A stretch of DNA of 64,000 bases from Trichlorobacter ammonificans (GCF_933509905.1 NZ_OW150024.1:1414001-1478000); one strand, 5' to 3'; positions 36,310-47,297 are shown, counted from the stretch's first letter. Program-made: numbers and translations. Notes: generated by a model not told the origin, from the sequence alone.

Positions 36310-38337
36310 TCATACCGGCAGAATAAACGAAAAACAACTTCCCGCTCCAAAGGAGCTGGTCGCCTTGATCCTGCCGCCGTGCATTTCCACCAGGCGCCTG
36401 GTCAGAGCAAGCCCCAGGCCGGTTCCCTCGTGTTTCCTGGTGGCGGTGGTATCGAGCTGACTGAATTCGAGGAAGAGGAGGGGCATATCCTCCTCCCTGA
36501 TGCCGATGCCACTGTCGCGTACCCAGATTTCGACAAACCGTTGACCGCTCCCGGTGGCGAGGGGGAGGTAGCCGCTGATATCATTCCGCTCCACCAGTCG
36601 GCTGCCCACCGTCACCGTTCCGCCTTCCGGAGTGAATTTGCAGGCGTTGGAAAGCAGATTCAGCATGATCTGGCGCAGCTTCACCTCATCGCAGCGGATC
36701 ATGGTGCGACTGACAGCCGGACAATGCTCCTCGGTGAGCTGAATTTGCTTTTTCTGGTATCGTGCCGTCACCATGGTCATGGCCAGGGTGATCGGTTCCA
36801 GGGGGGAGAGCGGTTCCGGGTTCAGGGTCATTTCGCCGGCCTCTATCTTGGACAGGTCGAGGATCTGGCTGATAATGGCCAGCAGGTGCCGTGAACTCTG
36901 CAGAACAATGCCGGCATACTCTTTCTGCTGCGGCGTCAGTGAATCGTCCACGTCATCATGCAGCAGCTCGGTAAAGCCGATGATCGCGTTCAGCGGAGAA
37001 CGCAGCTCGTGGCTGACATTGGCAAGAAAGACCGTTTTTGCCCGGTTGGCGGTTTCAGCGGCATAGCGGGCCTGTTCGAGCTGCTCCTCGGTCCGCTTGC
37101 GCAGCGTGATATCACGCAGGATACCGATGGCAATCCAGCGCCCCTGCAGGGGAACGGAGGAGAGAGACAACTCGATATGGAACTCTTCGCCATTTTTTCG
37201 CTGCCCCACCAGTTCGCTCTGGCGGCCGATGGCATCTCCGCAGCCGCTACGGCTCCAGGCGAGAACGGCCGCGGTTGCGGTGGGGTGATAGCGACGGGGT
37301 GCCAGCAGTGCGTGCAGGTCGCTGCCGAGCACCTCGTCGGCCTCGTAGCCGAAAATATCGCGGGCAGCCGGATTCCAGTAGCTGATCAGCCCCTGGTCAT
37401 CCATCATGATGATGGCGTCCCGGGCGGCATTAGCCAGCGTGCTGAAGCGCTGCTCGCTTTCCTGCAGTGTGCGCAGTGCCAGCTTGCGGAGACTGATGTC
37501 CTCGACAATGCTGACATAGGCCACCGGCCGGTCGTGGCGATCGGTCAACAGTGAAACCGTCAACTGTACCCAGACCGGTTCCCCGTTTTTGCGGATGTAA
37601 CGCTTTTCAGTCGTGTAGGTACTGCTCTCGCCACGCAGCAGGCGCTCCAGATGGGGCTGGTCGCAGGCCAGATCCTCGGGATGGGTGATCTCCCGGCAGG
37701 AGTACTGCAGCAGTTCGGCGCGACTGAAACCGGTGATACTGCGGAAGGCAGGATTCGCCTCGATGAAGCGCCCCTGCAGGTTGCAGATCGCCATGCCCAC
37801 TGCTCCCTGCTCGAACAGCGCCTGAAAACGTGAGCGGTGTTCGTGGCTCCACTCTTCGGCCAGTATGCGGTTGGTGCTGTTGTAATGACGTACCAGCAGG
37901 TAGAAATCCCGATTCCAGACAAATCGGGTGACGTGGGCGGTGAACCAGCGCTGTTCGGCCGGTGAATGGCAGTCGTAGTCATAGGAGAACTCGGGAAGCG
38001 TTCCGTCGAGCACACCGCGCAGGCCGGCCAGAAACTCGGCGGCTGCGCTGCAGCCGTGCCGTGCCGAGCGTTCGCAGACCATAAAGTAATTGTGGGAACA
38101 GGCATCGCCGCTGCCGTCGTTTTCTGCCGAAAACCGGCCCCATGCCTGGTTGGTGAACAGAATGTCGCCATGCCGGCTGAGCAGGCAGAGGGAGCTGCCC
38201 AGGGTATCCAGTGCGTGGCTCAACAGTTCGAGAAGGTCGTTCTTCCCGCTCTGGCCTCGTAGGTTTGTGGTGTCGGACAGGGTCATGGCATCCCGCCTGG
38301 CTCCGGGCAGCTTTGCTGCCGCGTCCGGTTCCGGCAT
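36310..38337 (-). CDS. PAS-domain sensor histidine kinase
   Basis: The protein of about 675 residues is cytoplasmic. It has an N-terminal PAS-like segment, then two or three PAS domains (GRFIEANPAFRSITGFSRAE; YWNPAARDIFGYEADEV), HisKA (FLANVSHELRSPLNAI) and HATPase (NLLSNACKFTPEGG, DSGIGIREED, GTGLGLAL). No receiver is fused. The start is uncertain: GTG 38349, ATG 38337 and ATG 38286 are all possible. It lies between cheB and the His-less kinase gene. Confidence 0.88.
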   Translation of the reverse strand: MPEPDAAAKLPGARRDAMTLSDTTNLRGQSGKNDLLELLSHALDTLGSSLCLLSRHGDILFTNQAWGRFSAENDGSGDACSHNYFMVCERSARHGCSAAAEFLAGLRGVLDGTLPEFSYDYDCHSPAEQRWFTAHVTRFVWNRDFYLLVRHYNSTNRILAEEWSHEHRSRFQALFEQGAVGMAICNLQGRFIEANPAFRSITGFSRAELLQYSCREITHPEDLACDQPHLERLLRGESSTYTTEKRYIRKNGEPVWVQLTVSLLTDRHDRPVAYVSIVEDISLRKLALRTLQESEQRFSTLANAARDAIIMMDDQGLISYWNPAARDIFGYEADEVLGSDLHALLAPRRYHPTATAAVLAWSRSGCGDAIGRQSELVGQRKNGEEFHIELSLSSVPLQGRWIAIGILRDITLRKRTEEQLEQARYAAETANRAKTVFLANVSHELRSPLNAIIGFTELLHDDVDDSLTPQQKEYAGIVLQSSRHLLAIISQILDLSKIEAGEMTLNPEPLSPLEPITLAMTMVTARYQKKQIQLTEEHCPAVSRTMIRCDEVKLRQIMLNLLSNACKFTPEGGTVTVGSRLVERNDISGYLPLATGSGQRFVEIWVRDSGIGIREEDMPLLFLEFSQLDTTATRKHEGTGLGLALTRRLVEMHGGRIKATSSFGAGSCFSFILPV

Positions 38338-38391
38338 GTCGAAAACCACCAGGAGCTGGTCAATGTCTGGAAGATCATGGACTCCTGAACC

Positions 38392-39459
38392 TCAGAGCTG
38401 ACACTGGCGTACCACTTCGGCGGCGATTTTCTCCAGGGGCATGATTTTGTTCACGCCGCCCCGCTTGATCGCCTCGTTGGGCATGCCGAACACCACGCAG
38501 GTCGCTTCGTCCTGGGCGATGGTGAAGGCGCCGGCGTCGTGCATCTCCTTCATGCCCTGGGCACCGTCGTCTCCCATGCCGGTCAGGATGACCCCCACGG
38601 CATTCTTGCCGGCATACCGGGCCGCGGAGCGGAACAGCACATCCACCGAGGGACGGTGACGTGAAACCAGCGGTCCATCCTTCACCTCGACGTAATAGCG
38701 GGCGCCGCTGCGTTTGAGCAGGGTGTGACGGTTGCCGGGAGCGATCAGCACATGGCCGCGTACCACGGAGTCGTTATCCTCCGCCTCCTTGACCGTGACC
38801 CGGCAGATGCTGTCAAGCCGTTTGGCAAAGGCAGCGGTAAAGTGTTCCGGCATATGCTGCACGATTACCGTCCCCGGCGTATCGGCCGGCAGCATCTGCA
38901 GAAACAGCGAAAGCGCCTCGGTCCCGCCGGTGGAGGCACCGATGATCACCACCTTTTCGGTGGTCTGTACCATCGCCTTGCTGGTGGGGCGCTCCATGAT
39001 CACGTCGGCGGTATACTTGGGGCTGACCTCCCGGATGGCCCTGAGCGGCGTGAGGCGGGCCGAGGCCGCTGCCTTGATGCTGTCGCAGATCCGGATGCGG
39101 GACTCTTCGATGAACTGGCGGGTACCCATCTTGGGCTTGGTGATGATATCCACGGCGCCGTATTCCAGAGCCTTCAGGGCGCTTTCACTGCCGCTGTCGG
39201 TCAGGCTGGAACACATCACCACCGGGATCGGGTGCTGACTCATCAGTTTTTGCAGAAAGGTGAGACCATCCATCCGGGGCATTTCGACGTCGAGGGTGAT
39301 GACATCCGGCACCTGCTCGGCGATTTTCTGTGCGGCGACAATGGGGTCCTGGGCCGTTGCCATCACCTCGATGGCAGGATCGGCCCCGAGAATTTCGGCG
39401 AGGGTCTGCCGAACCAGGGCGGAGTCGTCGACAATAAGAACCTTTATTTTTCGGGACAT
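38392..39459 (-). CDS. cheB: Protein-glutamate methylesterase CheB
   Basis: Removes receptor methyl groups; activated by CheA. The 355-residue protein has an N-terminal receiver (VDDS; D in [12 protein letters not shown]) and a C-terminal esterase domain with Ser in [11 protein letters not shown], His in VQHMPEHFT and Asp in [10 protein letters not shown]. The ATG at 39459 has a cggag ribosome site. cheR lies 13 bases upstream. Confidence 0.95.
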   Translation of the reverse strand: MSRKIKVLIVDDSALVRQTLAEILGADPAIEVMATAQDPIVAAQKIAEQVPDVITLDVEMPRMDGLTFLQKLMSQHPIPVVMCSSLTDSGSESALKALEYGAVDIITKPKMGTRQFIEESRIRICDSIKAAASARLTPLRAIREVSPKYTADVIMERPTSKAMVQTTEKVVIIGASTGGTEALSLFLQMLPADTPGTVIVQHMPEHFTAAFAKRLDSICRVTVKEAEDNDSVVRGHVLIAPGNRHTLLKRSGARYYVEVKDGPLVSRHRPSVDVLFRSAARYAGKNAVGVILTGMGDDGAQGMKEMHDAGAFTIAQDEATCVVFGMPNEAIKRGGVNKIMPLEKIAAEVVRQCQL

Positions 39460-39472
39460 GGCTGCTCCGGAA

Positions 39473-40351
39473 TCAGTTTCTGCGATACACGGTGTTGCCG
39501 ACCTGGGTGAAGGGAACATCCAGACCGTTCAGGGTTTCGGAATGACCGATGAACAGAAAACCGCCCGGCTGCAGGTGCCGGTGAAATTTCCGCATCAGGG
39601 CCGCCTGGGTTTCCTTGTCGAAGTAGATGATGACGTTGCGGCAGAAAATCACATCCTGTTTTTCCTGGATGCCGAAATGGTCGTCCATGAAGTTGACCCG
39701 CTTGAAGCTGATCATGGAGCGCAGCACCGGAGCGATCCTGACCAGTCCCCGGCTGCGGTCCTTGCTGCGCAGCAGGTATTTTTTCTTCAGAGGCAGGGGG
39801 ATGGTGTCGGTCCGCTCCTCCGTATAGACGGCGCTGGCGGCGGATTGCAGTACCCGCGTACAGATATCCGACGCCAGGATGGAAAAGCGGAAGCCGGGAT
39901 GGCTGGCGGCGTATTCGGCGAGCACCATGGCCATGGTGTACGGTTCTTCACCGGTGGAGCAGCCGGCGCTCCAGATGCGGAACGGATTGAGCGGGCTTTC
40001 TCCGGCGTCACGCGTTTCCCGCATGGCGGGAATCGCGTGACGTACCAAGAAGTCGAAATGGTGCGGCTCCCGGAAGAAGTCGGTCTTGTTGGTGGTAACC
40101 ACATCAATCAGGTGGATGAGCTCCTGATCGCGGCCGGTATCGGAAAAAACGAAGTCGGCGTACTCCCGGAAGCTGTGGATGTCCAGCGCCTTGAGACGTT
40201 TCTGCAGCCGCGCCTCCAGCATGGTCTTCTTGGCCGGGGGCATCTTGATGCCGGCCTCATCGTAGATGAACCTGCTGAACTGCTCAAACTCCCGGTCGCT
40301 CATGGTGCAGAGGGGAGGAATCATCGTGCCGCTATTCCGGCCACGTGTCAT
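39473..40351 (-). CDS. cheR: Chemoreceptor methyltransferase CheR
   Basis: Methylates receptor glutamates with SAM. The 292-residue protein has the N-terminal helical domain (about 15-85), [16 protein letters not shown], the SAM motif [15 protein letters not shown], and [14 protein letters not shown]. Some receptors here end in EFEKF, a tail type that tethers CheR/CheB. Overlaps the preceding response-regulator gene by 4 bases. Confidence 0.95.
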   Translation of the reverse strand: MTRGRNSGTMIPPLCTMSDREFEQFSRFIYDEAGIKMPPAKKTMLEARLQKRLKALDIHSFREYADFVFSDTGRDQELIHLIDVVTTNKTDFFREPHHFDFLVRHAIPAMRETRDAGESPLNPFRIWSAGCSTGEEPYTMAMVLAEYAASHPGFRFSILASDICTRVLQSAASAVYTEERTDTIPLPLKKKYLLRSKDRSRGLVRIAPVLRSMISFKRVNFMDDHFGIQEKQDVIFCRNVIIYFDKETQAALMRKFHRHLQPGGFLFIGHSETLNGLDVPFTQVGNTVYRRN

Positions 40352-40728
40352 GGTGTCTGCTCCTCTGGCAGCAGGCGGGCGATGACCCCCAGCAAGGCGT
40401 CCTGTCTGAGGGGCTTCATCAGCCAGCCGGTTGCGCCGGCATCACGGGCCTCCTGAAACTTATGCTTCTGGGAGTCGGTGCTCATCACCAGCACCGGCAG
40501 GCGGGAACAGCAATCCAGTTGACGGATCGCCCGTATGACGCCGATTCCGTCGAGGTTCGGCATGTTCAGATCGGTCAGCACCAGGTCGGGGCGCACCTCG
40601 GTGATCCGGTCCACGGCAGTCAGCGGGTCCGATACGATTTCAACGCAGTACCCGGCCTGTTGCAGCGTGATCTTGGCATTCAGAAGCTGGGTCAGTGAGT
40701 CGTCTATCAGCAGAATGGTTTTCACCAC
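40348..40728 (-). CDS. Single-domain response regulator (CheY-like)
   Basis: The 126-residue receiver has D9-D10, phospho-acceptor D53 in LTDLNMPNLDG, and Lys in WLMKPLRQD. It belongs to the GATGW subfamily with the receivers at 29009 and 52805. It is first in the cheR-cheB-cheD-cheA string, 67 bases after the end of the CZB-type receptor gene. Confidence 0.92.
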   Translation of the reverse strand: MVKTILLIDDSLTQLLNAKITLQQAGYCVEIVSDPLTAVDRITEVRPDLVLTDLNMPNLDGIGVIRAIRQLDCCSRLPVLVMSTDSQKHKFQEARDAGATGWLMKPLRQDALLGVIARLLPEEQTP

Positions 40729-40795
40729 GAGTCCTTAAAGCCCAGGGCGGAACAGAAGGACACGGTGGTTCCCTTCCGTTTCCGCACGCTGAGGC

Positions 40796-43048
40796 TCAGA
40801 ATTTTTCGAATTCGTCATCCAGGTGGTCTTTTGCTGTGCTTCCCAGGTCGATCTGCACGCCGCCTCCTGTTTTGGAGGGTTTGGCCGCGGTGTGTGTCGG
40901 CGGCAGCGACCGTTTCGATACCGCAGGTGCCGACCGGTGGGGAAGGGCACGCTGCATGCCGTGAGTGTCCAACTGGAAGAAGGAGATGGTGGCCTTCAAC
41001 TGCTCGGCCTGGCTGGTCAGCTCTTCCGTGGTGGAGGCCATCTCTTCCGCTGCCGAGGCGTTCTGCTGGATCACCTGATCCAGTTGCTGGATCGCCTTGT
41101 TGATCTGGTCGGCACCGGCATCCTGCTCCTTGCTGGAGGCGCTGATCTCCTGCACCAGTTCGGCAGTACGCTGGATGTCCGGCAAGATGGCGGTCAGCAT
41201 CTGACCGGCAGCCTCGGCAACCTGAACGCTTCTGCCCGACAGTTCGGATATCTCGCCGGCTGCGGTCTGGCTTCTTTCCGCAAGCTTTCTCACTTCGCTG
41301 GCAACCACCGCAAATCCCTTGCCGTGCTCGCCGGCTCTCGCCGCCTCAATGGCGGCGTTCAAGGCCAGAAGGTTGGTCTGGCGGGCAATCTCTTCAATGA
41401 TGCTGATCTTGGTGGCAATCTCCTTCATGGCAGCCACCGTCTCCTGAACCGCCTTGCCGCCCTCGCGGGCATCGGCAGCGGACTTGTTGGAGATCTTCTC
41501 GGTCTGGGAGGCGTTGTCGGCGTTCTGCTTGATGCTGGAGGACATCTCCTCCATGGAGCTTGAGACCTCTTCGGCGCTTGCCGCCTGCTCGGTTGCTCCC
41601 TGGGAGAGGGACTGGGCGGTTGCCGCCAGCTCCTGACCGCCGGTGGCAACGCCGTCGGCAGCAGCCTGGACTTCACGCACCACCTCTTTCAACTTGTCCA
41701 CCATGTTCTGCAACGATTCCATCAGCTCATCCTGCTCGCTGCGCTTCTTCAGCTCAACCATCAGGTTGCCCTGGGCAACCAGCTTGGCGTTGGCAGTGAT
41801 GGAGTTGGTGGCTTCGATCAGCACGTTCAGGTTGTTCTTGATGGCGTTGAAGTCGCCGTTGTAGCTGTCCGTAATGACTTTGGGCATGTCACCCTTGGAG
41901 ATGCGCTCCACGTACTCGGCAGCCACGTTCAAGGGACCAATCACCGCATCCAGGGTGTCGTTGACACCCTGGACGATCTTGCGGAAATCCCCCTGGTGCT
42001 TGGAAGCATCGGCACGGGTGGCAAGTTTGCCGTCAACTGCTGCCTTGGAGAGCAGGTTGGCGTCGGATACCAGGCTGTTCACCGCATCAATGCAGGTGTT
42101 CAGGTTGTTCTTGATGGTGTTGAAGTCACCGTTGTAGCTGTCGCTGATTTTGGCGGGAATATCGCCTTTTGATATCTTGTCAACATAGTCTGCAGCCACA
42201 TTCAGGGGGCCGATGACGGCATCCAGGGTGTCGTTGACCCCGGATACGATCCTGCGGAAATCCCCCTGGTGCTTGGTGGCATCGGCACGGGTGGCAAGTT
42301 TGCCCTCAACCGCCGCCTGGGAGAGCAGGTTGGCATCGGCAACCAGGGCGTTGACGGCGTCAATACACTGGTTGAGGTTGTTCTTGATCTCGTTTAAGTC
42401 GCCGTTGTAGCTGTCGGTGATCCTCGGCGGAATGTCACCCTTGGAAATGCGGTCCACGTACTCGGCAGCCACGTTCAAGGGACCAATCACCGCATCCAGG
42501 GTGTCGTTGACCCCGGACACGATCCTGCGGAAATCCCCCTGGTGCTTGGTGGCATCGGCACGGGTGGCAAGTTTGCCCTCAACCGCCGCCTGGGAGAGCA
42601 GGTTGGCATCGGCAACCAGGGCGTTGACGGCGTCAATACACTGGTTGAGGTTGTTCTTGATTTCGTTGAAGTCGCCGTTGTAGCTGTCGGTGATCCTCGG
42701 CGGAATGTCGCCCTTGGAAATGCGGTCCACGTACTCGGCAGCCACGTTCAGGGGACCAATCACCGCGTCCAGGGTGTCGTTGACACCCACCACGATCTTC
42801 TGGAAATCACCCTGGTGCTGGGAGGCATCGGCACGGGTGGCAAGCTTGCCCGCAATGGCAGCGTCGGACAGCATGCCGGCATCCTTGATCAGGGCGTTCA
42901 CCGCATCCACCATCTTCTGCATCGCCTGCTGCAGAACACCGGTCTCGTCGTTGCTGGTGGTGTCCAGGGTCACGTTGGTGTCACCCTGGGCAATCTTGTT
43001 GGCCGCATCAACGCAGGCATTGACCGGACGGGTGATGGAACGGGTGAT
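40796..43048 (-). repeat. Long direct repeat, copy A (receptor chassis)
   Basis: 2253 bases that match 44394-46646 (copy B) at all positions I compared except base 42395 (T here, G in B; changes Phe to Leu in one HAMP-like unit). Identity starts exactly at the receptor stop codon and ends just before the first HAMP. Confidence 0.9.
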
Positions 43049-43669
43049 GGAACGCATCACGATACTGCCGATGACAACCGCAAGTATGCTGATGGTCACG
43101 ATAAGGTAATTTGCCCGCGTACCGGATGCCTGTACCTCCTTGCTGGTCTGTTCGTTGGCCTTGTTCAAAACATCCTTGATCGCGCTCAACTGCTCCCGCA
43201 CCTTTGCCAGGCTTGGCGCCGACACCGTGGTGTAGATATGGGCTGCTTGGCCCAGATCGCCCCGTGCTAAGGCAGACTTGATGGTGACTGCCGATTCATG
43301 GAGGGTTTTGTGAGGCGCTTCGATCGCTTGCAATGGAGTGGAAATACCGGGAACCATGGTTTCGGCACGTTTCCTCTCTTCCCCGTAATACCACTTGCCA
43401 AAGGCACACTTGTGCGGATCGGGCTGGGCAGTTAGATTGTCAGCCTTGCCCGATGCCAGTGCGCCGGTCACATTGTTGGCCCAGGTCAGGTGGTCCACTT
43501 CCTTTTGGATGGTATCGGCGGTCAGATGGGCGATCGTGTCGGACCGTTTGAATTGCTGCAAGACAGTGTAAAGAGTGTTGGCGCCCAATGCTCCTGTAAG
43601 AATGACCAGCACCAGCAAGACGCCGAAGCCAGCACTCAGCCGTGAGCCGATTTTCAAATTTTTCAGCAT
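40796..43669 (-). CDS. Methyl-accepting chemotaxis protein with periplasmic CZB domain and poly-HAMP (receptor A)
   Basis: The 957-residue protein has TM1 at about 13-31, a periplasmic region with the CZB zinc-site pattern (H60-LTW, C88-AFGKW, H120-KTLH124, with 24- and 26-residue spacers) and TM2 at about 188-204. Then come a HAMP (about 205-258), four tandem 91-residue HAMP-like repeats (267-630), one more HAMP, the MCP tip [19 protein letters not shown], a flexible linker and the tail EFEKF. The C-terminal 750 residues are almost identical to receptor B (44394-47270). The ATG at 43669 was chosen because it starts [11 protein letters not shown] like receptor B; the open frame to 43804 crosses the upstream terminator. 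Confidence 0.92.
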   Translation of the reverse strand: MLKNLKIGSRLSAGFGVLLVLVILTGALGANTLYTVLQQFKRSDTIAHLTADTIQKEVDHLTWANNVTGALASGKADNLTAQPDPHKCAFGKWYYGEERKRAETMVPGISTPLQAIEAPHKTLHESAVTIKSALARGDLGQAAHIYTTVSAPSLAKVREQLSAIKDVLNKANEQTSKEVQASGTRANYLIVTISILAVVIGSIVMRSITRSITRPVNACVDAANKIAQGDTNVTLDTTSNDETGVLQQAMQKMVDAVNALIKDAGMLSDAAIAGKLATRADASQHQGDFQKIVVGVNDTLDAVIGPLNVAAEYVDRISKGDIPPRITDSYNGDFNEIKNNLNQCIDAVNALVADANLLSQAAVEGKLATRADATKHQGDFRRIVSGVNDTLDAVIGPLNVAAEYVDRISKGDIPPRITDSYNGDLNEIKNNLNQCIDAVNALVADANLLSQAAVEGKLATRADATKHQGDFRRIVSGVNDTLDAVIGPLNVAADYVDKISKGDIPAKISDSYNGDFNTIKNNLNTCIDAVNSLVSDANLLSKAAVDGKLATRADASKHQGDFRKIVQGVNDTLDAVIGPLNVAAEYVERISKGDMPKVITDSYNGDFNAIKNNLNVLIEATNSITANAKLVAQGNLMVELKKRSEQDELMESLQNMVDKLKEVVREVQAAADGVATGGQELAATAQSLSQGATEQAASAEEVSSSMEEMSSSIKQNADNASQTEKISNKSAADAREGGKAVQETVAAMKEIATKISIIEEIARQTNLLALNAAIEAARAGEHGKGFAVVASEVRKLAERSQTAAGEISELSGRSVQVAEAAGQMLTAILPDIQRTAELVQEISASSKEQDAGADQINKAIQQLDQVIQQNASAAEEMASTTEELTSQAEQLKATISFFQLDTHGMQRALPHRSAPAVSKRSLPPTHTAAKPSKTGGGVQIDLGSTAKDHLDDEFEKF
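41780..42871 (-). repeat. Four tandem 273-bp repeats in receptor A
   Basis: Units in coding order are 42871-42599, 42598-42326, 42325-42053 and 42052-41780. Each encodes 91 residues with the pattern [14 protein letters not shown] and [17 protein letters not shown], then [14 protein letters not shown] and IKNNLN; each is probably two HAMP-like modules. Units 2 and 3 are the most alike. Confidence 0.92.
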
Positions 43670-43706
43670 GGAGGTTTCCCCTTTGCAAGCATATTCGAAT
43701 GCCCGA

Positions 43707-43734
43707 AGATTACCAGAAGAGCGCCAAAGGTCAA
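43707..43734 (-). promoter_or_regulatory. Possible promoter of receptor A gene
   Basis: Minus-strand TTGACC (43734-43729) and TAATCT (43712-43707) with a 16-base spacer, about 40 bases upstream of the ATG and downstream of the cheW terminator. Weak match. A TGGCGC-N5-TGGT string in the spacer also partly resembles a sigma-54 site. Confidence 0.35.
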
Positions 43735-43762
43735 TCAGGTAATCATCGCCTTGTCCTGACAG

Positions 43763-43797
43763 AAAAAAGCCCCATTCCCGCTCAGGAATGGGGCTTT
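43763..43797 (-). terminator. Rho-independent terminator after cheW
   Basis: A 13-bp perfect stem (43766-43778 with 43785-43797) and 6-base loop give, on the minus strand, a GC-rich hairpin followed by TTTTTT. It ends the receptor B-cheW transcript. Confidence 0.88.
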
Positions 43798-43818
43798 CGT
43801 TCACTGCTTCTTCGTAAG

Positions 43819-44316
43819 CTATGCCTGCTCTGAACCACCGGCCTCGGTTACTGCCGCCATCTCCTGTTCCGAGAAAACCCGGTCAATATCCAGGATCATG
43901 ATGAAATTGTCGTCATGCTTGCCCATCCCCTTGATGAAGTCGGTGTTCAGGCGGGTGCCGATATGGGGAGCCGGCTCGATCTGGTCCGGCTCCATCTCCA
44001 CCACCTCCTGGACAGAGTCAGCCAGGGCCCCCAGTACGGTGGTATCTCCTTCAAGGGTGACTTCCACCACAATGATGCAGGTGTTGACGGTCTGCTCCGT
44101 TGACTCCATGCCGAACTTCAGGCGCAGGTCAACCACCGGCACCACGCTGCCCCGCAGGTTGATCACCCCCCGCATGAATTCCGGGGTCTGGGGTACCTTG
44201 GTGATGGAGGTGTATTCAAGAATTTCACGTACCTTTGCCACATCAAGGGCAAATATCTCATCCGCCAGCTTGAAGGTCAGGTACTGCACGGTTTCCGTTA
44301 TTGTTGCGACAGCCAT
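43819..44316 (-). CDS. cheW: Chemotaxis coupling protein CheW
   Basis: The 165-residue adaptor links receptors to CheA. Family landmarks are [22 protein letters not shown] at the N-terminus, [22 protein letters not shown] in the middle and [11 protein letters not shown]. The ATG at 44316 has a strong aggaggc ribosome site. It is transcribed with receptor B upstream and has a paralogue with the same gene order (receptor C region, 62928). Confidence 0.94.
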   Translation of the reverse strand: MAVATITETVQYLTFKLADEIFALDVAKVREILEYTSITKVPQTPEFMRGVINLRGSVVPVVDLRLKFGMESTEQTVNTCIIVVEVTLEGDTTVLGALADSVQEVVEMEPDQIEPAPHIGTRLNTDFIKGMGKHDDNFIMILDIDRVFSEQEMAAVTEAGGSEQA

Positions 44317-44344
44317 ATCGCCTCCTGAATCAAGGATCACGGTT

Positions 44345-44372
44345 CAGGGACCGGAGAACGTTCCGGTCCCTG
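44345..44372 (-). terminator. Stem-loop between receptor B and cheW
   Basis: Perfect 11-bp stem CAGGGACCGGA (44345-44355) with TCCGGTCCCTG (44362-44372), 6-base loop, no T-tract. It may attenuate transcription or stabilise the upstream mRNA rather than terminate fully. Confidence 0.45.
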
Positions 44373-44393
44373 GGGCACCATCTGGGCAGTGTG

Positions 44394-46646
44394 TCAGAAT
44401 TTTTCGAATTCGTCATCCAGGTGGTCTTTTGCTGTGCTTCCCAGGTCGATCTGCACGCCGCCTCCTGTTTTGGAGGGTTTGGCCGCGGTGTGTGTCGGCG
44501 GCAGCGACCGTTTCGATACCGCAGGTGCCGACCGGTGGGGAAGGGCACGCTGCATGCCGTGAGTGTCCAACTGGAAGAAGGAGATGGTGGCCTTCAACTG
44601 CTCGGCCTGGCTGGTCAGCTCTTCCGTGGTGGAGGCCATCTCTTCCGCTGCCGAGGCGTTCTGCTGGATCACCTGATCCAGTTGCTGGATCGCCTTGTTG
44701 ATCTGGTCGGCACCGGCATCCTGCTCCTTGCTGGAGGCGCTGATCTCCTGCACCAGTTCGGCAGTACGCTGGATGTCCGGCAAGATGGCGGTCAGCATCT
44801 GACCGGCAGCCTCGGCAACCTGAACGCTTCTGCCCGACAGTTCGGATATCTCGCCGGCTGCGGTCTGGCTTCTTTCCGCAAGCTTTCTCACTTCGCTGGC
44901 AACCACCGCAAATCCCTTGCCGTGCTCGCCGGCTCTCGCCGCCTCAATGGCGGCGTTCAAGGCCAGAAGGTTGGTCTGGCGGGCAATCTCTTCAATGATG
45001 CTGATCTTGGTGGCAATCTCCTTCATGGCAGCCACCGTCTCCTGAACCGCCTTGCCGCCCTCGCGGGCATCGGCAGCGGACTTGTTGGAGATCTTCTCGG
45101 TCTGGGAGGCGTTGTCGGCGTTCTGCTTGATGCTGGAGGACATCTCCTCCATGGAGCTTGAGACCTCTTCGGCGCTTGCCGCCTGCTCGGTTGCTCCCTG
45201 GGAGAGGGACTGGGCGGTTGCCGCCAGCTCCTGACCGCCGGTGGCAACGCCGTCGGCAGCAGCCTGGACTTCACGCACCACCTCTTTCAACTTGTCCACC
45301 ATGTTCTGCAACGATTCCATCAGCTCATCCTGCTCGCTGCGCTTCTTCAGCTCAACCATCAGGTTGCCCTGGGCAACCAGCTTGGCGTTGGCAGTGATGG
45401 AGTTGGTGGCTTCGATCAGCACGTTCAGGTTGTTCTTGATGGCGTTGAAGTCGCCGTTGTAGCTGTCCGTAATGACTTTGGGCATGTCACCCTTGGAGAT
45501 GCGCTCCACGTACTCGGCAGCCACGTTCAAGGGACCAATCACCGCATCCAGGGTGTCGTTGACACCCTGGACGATCTTGCGGAAATCCCCCTGGTGCTTG
45601 GAAGCATCGGCACGGGTGGCAAGTTTGCCGTCAACTGCTGCCTTGGAGAGCAGGTTGGCGTCGGATACCAGGCTGTTCACCGCATCAATGCAGGTGTTCA
45701 GGTTGTTCTTGATGGTGTTGAAGTCACCGTTGTAGCTGTCGCTGATTTTGGCGGGAATATCGCCTTTTGATATCTTGTCAACATAGTCTGCAGCCACATT
45801 CAGGGGGCCGATGACGGCATCCAGGGTGTCGTTGACCCCGGATACGATCCTGCGGAAATCCCCCTGGTGCTTGGTGGCATCGGCACGGGTGGCAAGTTTG
45901 CCCTCAACCGCCGCCTGGGAGAGCAGGTTGGCATCGGCAACCAGGGCGTTGACGGCGTCAATACACTGGTTGAGGTTGTTCTTGATCTCGTTGAAGTCGC
46001 CGTTGTAGCTGTCGGTGATCCTCGGCGGAATGTCACCCTTGGAAATGCGGTCCACGTACTCGGCAGCCACGTTCAAGGGACCAATCACCGCATCCAGGGT
46101 GTCGTTGACCCCGGACACGATCCTGCGGAAATCCCCCTGGTGCTTGGTGGCATCGGCACGGGTGGCAAGTTTGCCCTCAACCGCCGCCTGGGAGAGCAGG
46201 TTGGCATCGGCAACCAGGGCGTTGACGGCGTCAATACACTGGTTGAGGTTGTTCTTGATTTCGTTGAAGTCGCCGTTGTAGCTGTCGGTGATCCTCGGCG
46301 GAATGTCGCCCTTGGAAATGCGGTCCACGTACTCGGCAGCCACGTTCAGGGGACCAATCACCGCGTCCAGGGTGTCGTTGACACCCACCACGATCTTCTG
46401 GAAATCACCCTGGTGCTGGGAGGCATCGGCACGGGTGGCAAGCTTGCCCGCAATGGCAGCGTCGGACAGCATGCCGGCATCCTTGATCAGGGCGTTCACC
46501 GCATCCACCATCTTCTGCATCGCCTGCTGCAGAACACCGGTCTCGTCGTTGCTGGTGGTGTCCAGGGTCACGTTGGTGTCACCCTGGGCAATCTTGTTGG
46601 CCGCATCAACGCAGGCATTGACCGGACGGGTGATGGAACGGGTGAT
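44394..46646 (-). repeat. Long direct repeat, copy B (receptor chassis)
   Basis: 2253 bases matching copy A (40796-43048). It also matches copy C (59997-62072) almost perfectly from base 45265 to 46464; outside that stretch copy C has about nine differences. Confidence 0.9.
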
Positions 46647-47270
46647 CATCACCCCCAAGAGCACGCCCAGGGCCAGGGCCACCACCAGCAGGCTGATGAC
46701 AATGGTCTTTGCCTTGGATGCATCGGCAGCAGCAGTTGTGCCGGCTTGGTTCATCAGTTCGGTCTGGTAGTGAATAATGTCGTTAACGGCAGCAATATAG
46801 GCATTCTGGGATTTACGGAGATCGCCCATGAGTATTGCTAGGGCTTCCTCTGACTTACCGGCTCGTAGCAGCTTAAGGTAGTCTTCCGTTGATTTTCGAT
46901 AGCCCGGAATGACATCATTTAGCGCTTTAAGCAGTCCCTTGCCTTTTTCGCTGGTGATAGTGCTGTTGAGATATTTCAGTTTCTCATCAATTATTTTTCT
47001 GGCTTCCGGTATCCGGGCATACTCCTTTTCCATATCCTGGGGAGATTTGACCAATGCCATGTTGCGCAGAGCGCGGGCAGCAACGTTTACCTGATCAATG
47101 ACATCGTTGGCAGCCACGGTTTTGGGAAACATTTCATTTGCCATCCTGTTGATATTGCCGTTCATGTCGTTGATTTCCATAACGGAAAATCCACCGACAA
47201 CAACCAGCAGTACCATGATGACGCCGAAGCCGAACCCTAACCGGGAGCCGATCTTCATGTTCTTGAGCAT
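44394..47270 (-). CDS. Methyl-accepting chemotaxis protein with four-helix sensor and poly-HAMP (receptor B)
   Basis: The 958-residue protein has TM1 at about 13-32, a helical periplasmic sensor of the 4HB_MCP type (about 35-190), TM2 at about 190-210, a HAMP, four 91-residue HAMP-like repeats (268-631), the MCP signalling domain and the tail EFEKF. From the HAMP onward it equals receptor A with one residue difference seen. It starts [16 protein letters not shown] after an aaggaggt ribosome site. cheW follows in the same operon. Ligand unknown. Confidence 0.93.
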   Translation of the reverse strand: MLKNMKIGSRLGFGFGVIMVLLVVVGGFSVMEINDMNGNINRMANEMFPKTVAANDVIDQVNVAARALRNMALVKSPQDMEKEYARIPEARKIIDEKLKYLNSTITSEKGKGLLKALNDVIPGYRKSTEDYLKLLRAGKSEEALAILMGDLRKSQNAYIAAVNDIIHYQTELMNQAGTTAAADASKAKTIVISLLVVALALGVLLGVMITRSITRPVNACVDAANKIAQGDTNVTLDTTSNDETGVLQQAMQKMVDAVNALIKDAGMLSDAAIAGKLATRADASQHQGDFQKIVVGVNDTLDAVIGPLNVAAEYVDRISKGDIPPRITDSYNGDFNEIKNNLNQCIDAVNALVADANLLSQAAVEGKLATRADATKHQGDFRRIVSGVNDTLDAVIGPLNVAAEYVDRISKGDIPPRITDSYNGDFNEIKNNLNQCIDAVNALVADANLLSQAAVEGKLATRADATKHQGDFRRIVSGVNDTLDAVIGPLNVAADYVDKISKGDIPAKISDSYNGDFNTIKNNLNTCIDAVNSLVSDANLLSKAAVDGKLATRADASKHQGDFRKIVQGVNDTLDAVIGPLNVAAEYVERISKGDMPKVITDSYNGDFNAIKNNLNVLIEATNSITANAKLVAQGNLMVELKKRSEQDELMESLQNMVDKLKEVVREVQAAADGVATGGQELAATAQSLSQGATEQAASAEEVSSSMEEMSSSIKQNADNASQTEKISNKSAADAREGGKAVQETVAAMKEIATKISIIEEIARQTNLLALNAAIEAARAGEHGKGFAVVASEVRKLAERSQTAAGEISELSGRSVQVAEAAGQMLTAILPDIQRTAELVQEISASSKEQDAGADQINKAIQQLDQVIQQNASAAEEMASTTEELTSQAEQLKATISFFQLDTHGMQRALPHRSAPAVSKRSLPPTHTAAKPSKTGGGVQIDLGSTAKDHLDDEFEKF
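45378..46469 (-). repeat. Four tandem 273-bp repeats in receptor B
   Basis: Same four 91-codon HAMP-like units as in receptor A, displaced by 3598 bases. Confidence 0.92.
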
Positions 47271-47297
47271 GTTCCGCTACCTCCTTCGTTGGTAGTA

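Noticed and set aside
41780-42871. Regularly spaced 273-bp repeats as a CRISPR array
   Set aside because: Units are in-frame coding repeats far longer than CRISPR repeats, with no unique spacers and no cas genes.
43670-43804. Longer start of receptor A
   Set aside because: It would run across the cheW terminator hairpin and precede the TM1 start shared with receptor B.
45867-46841. Plus-strand open frames inside receptor repeats that also look repeated
   Set aside because: They repeat only because the minus-strand HAMP-like units repeat; no independent coding evidence.
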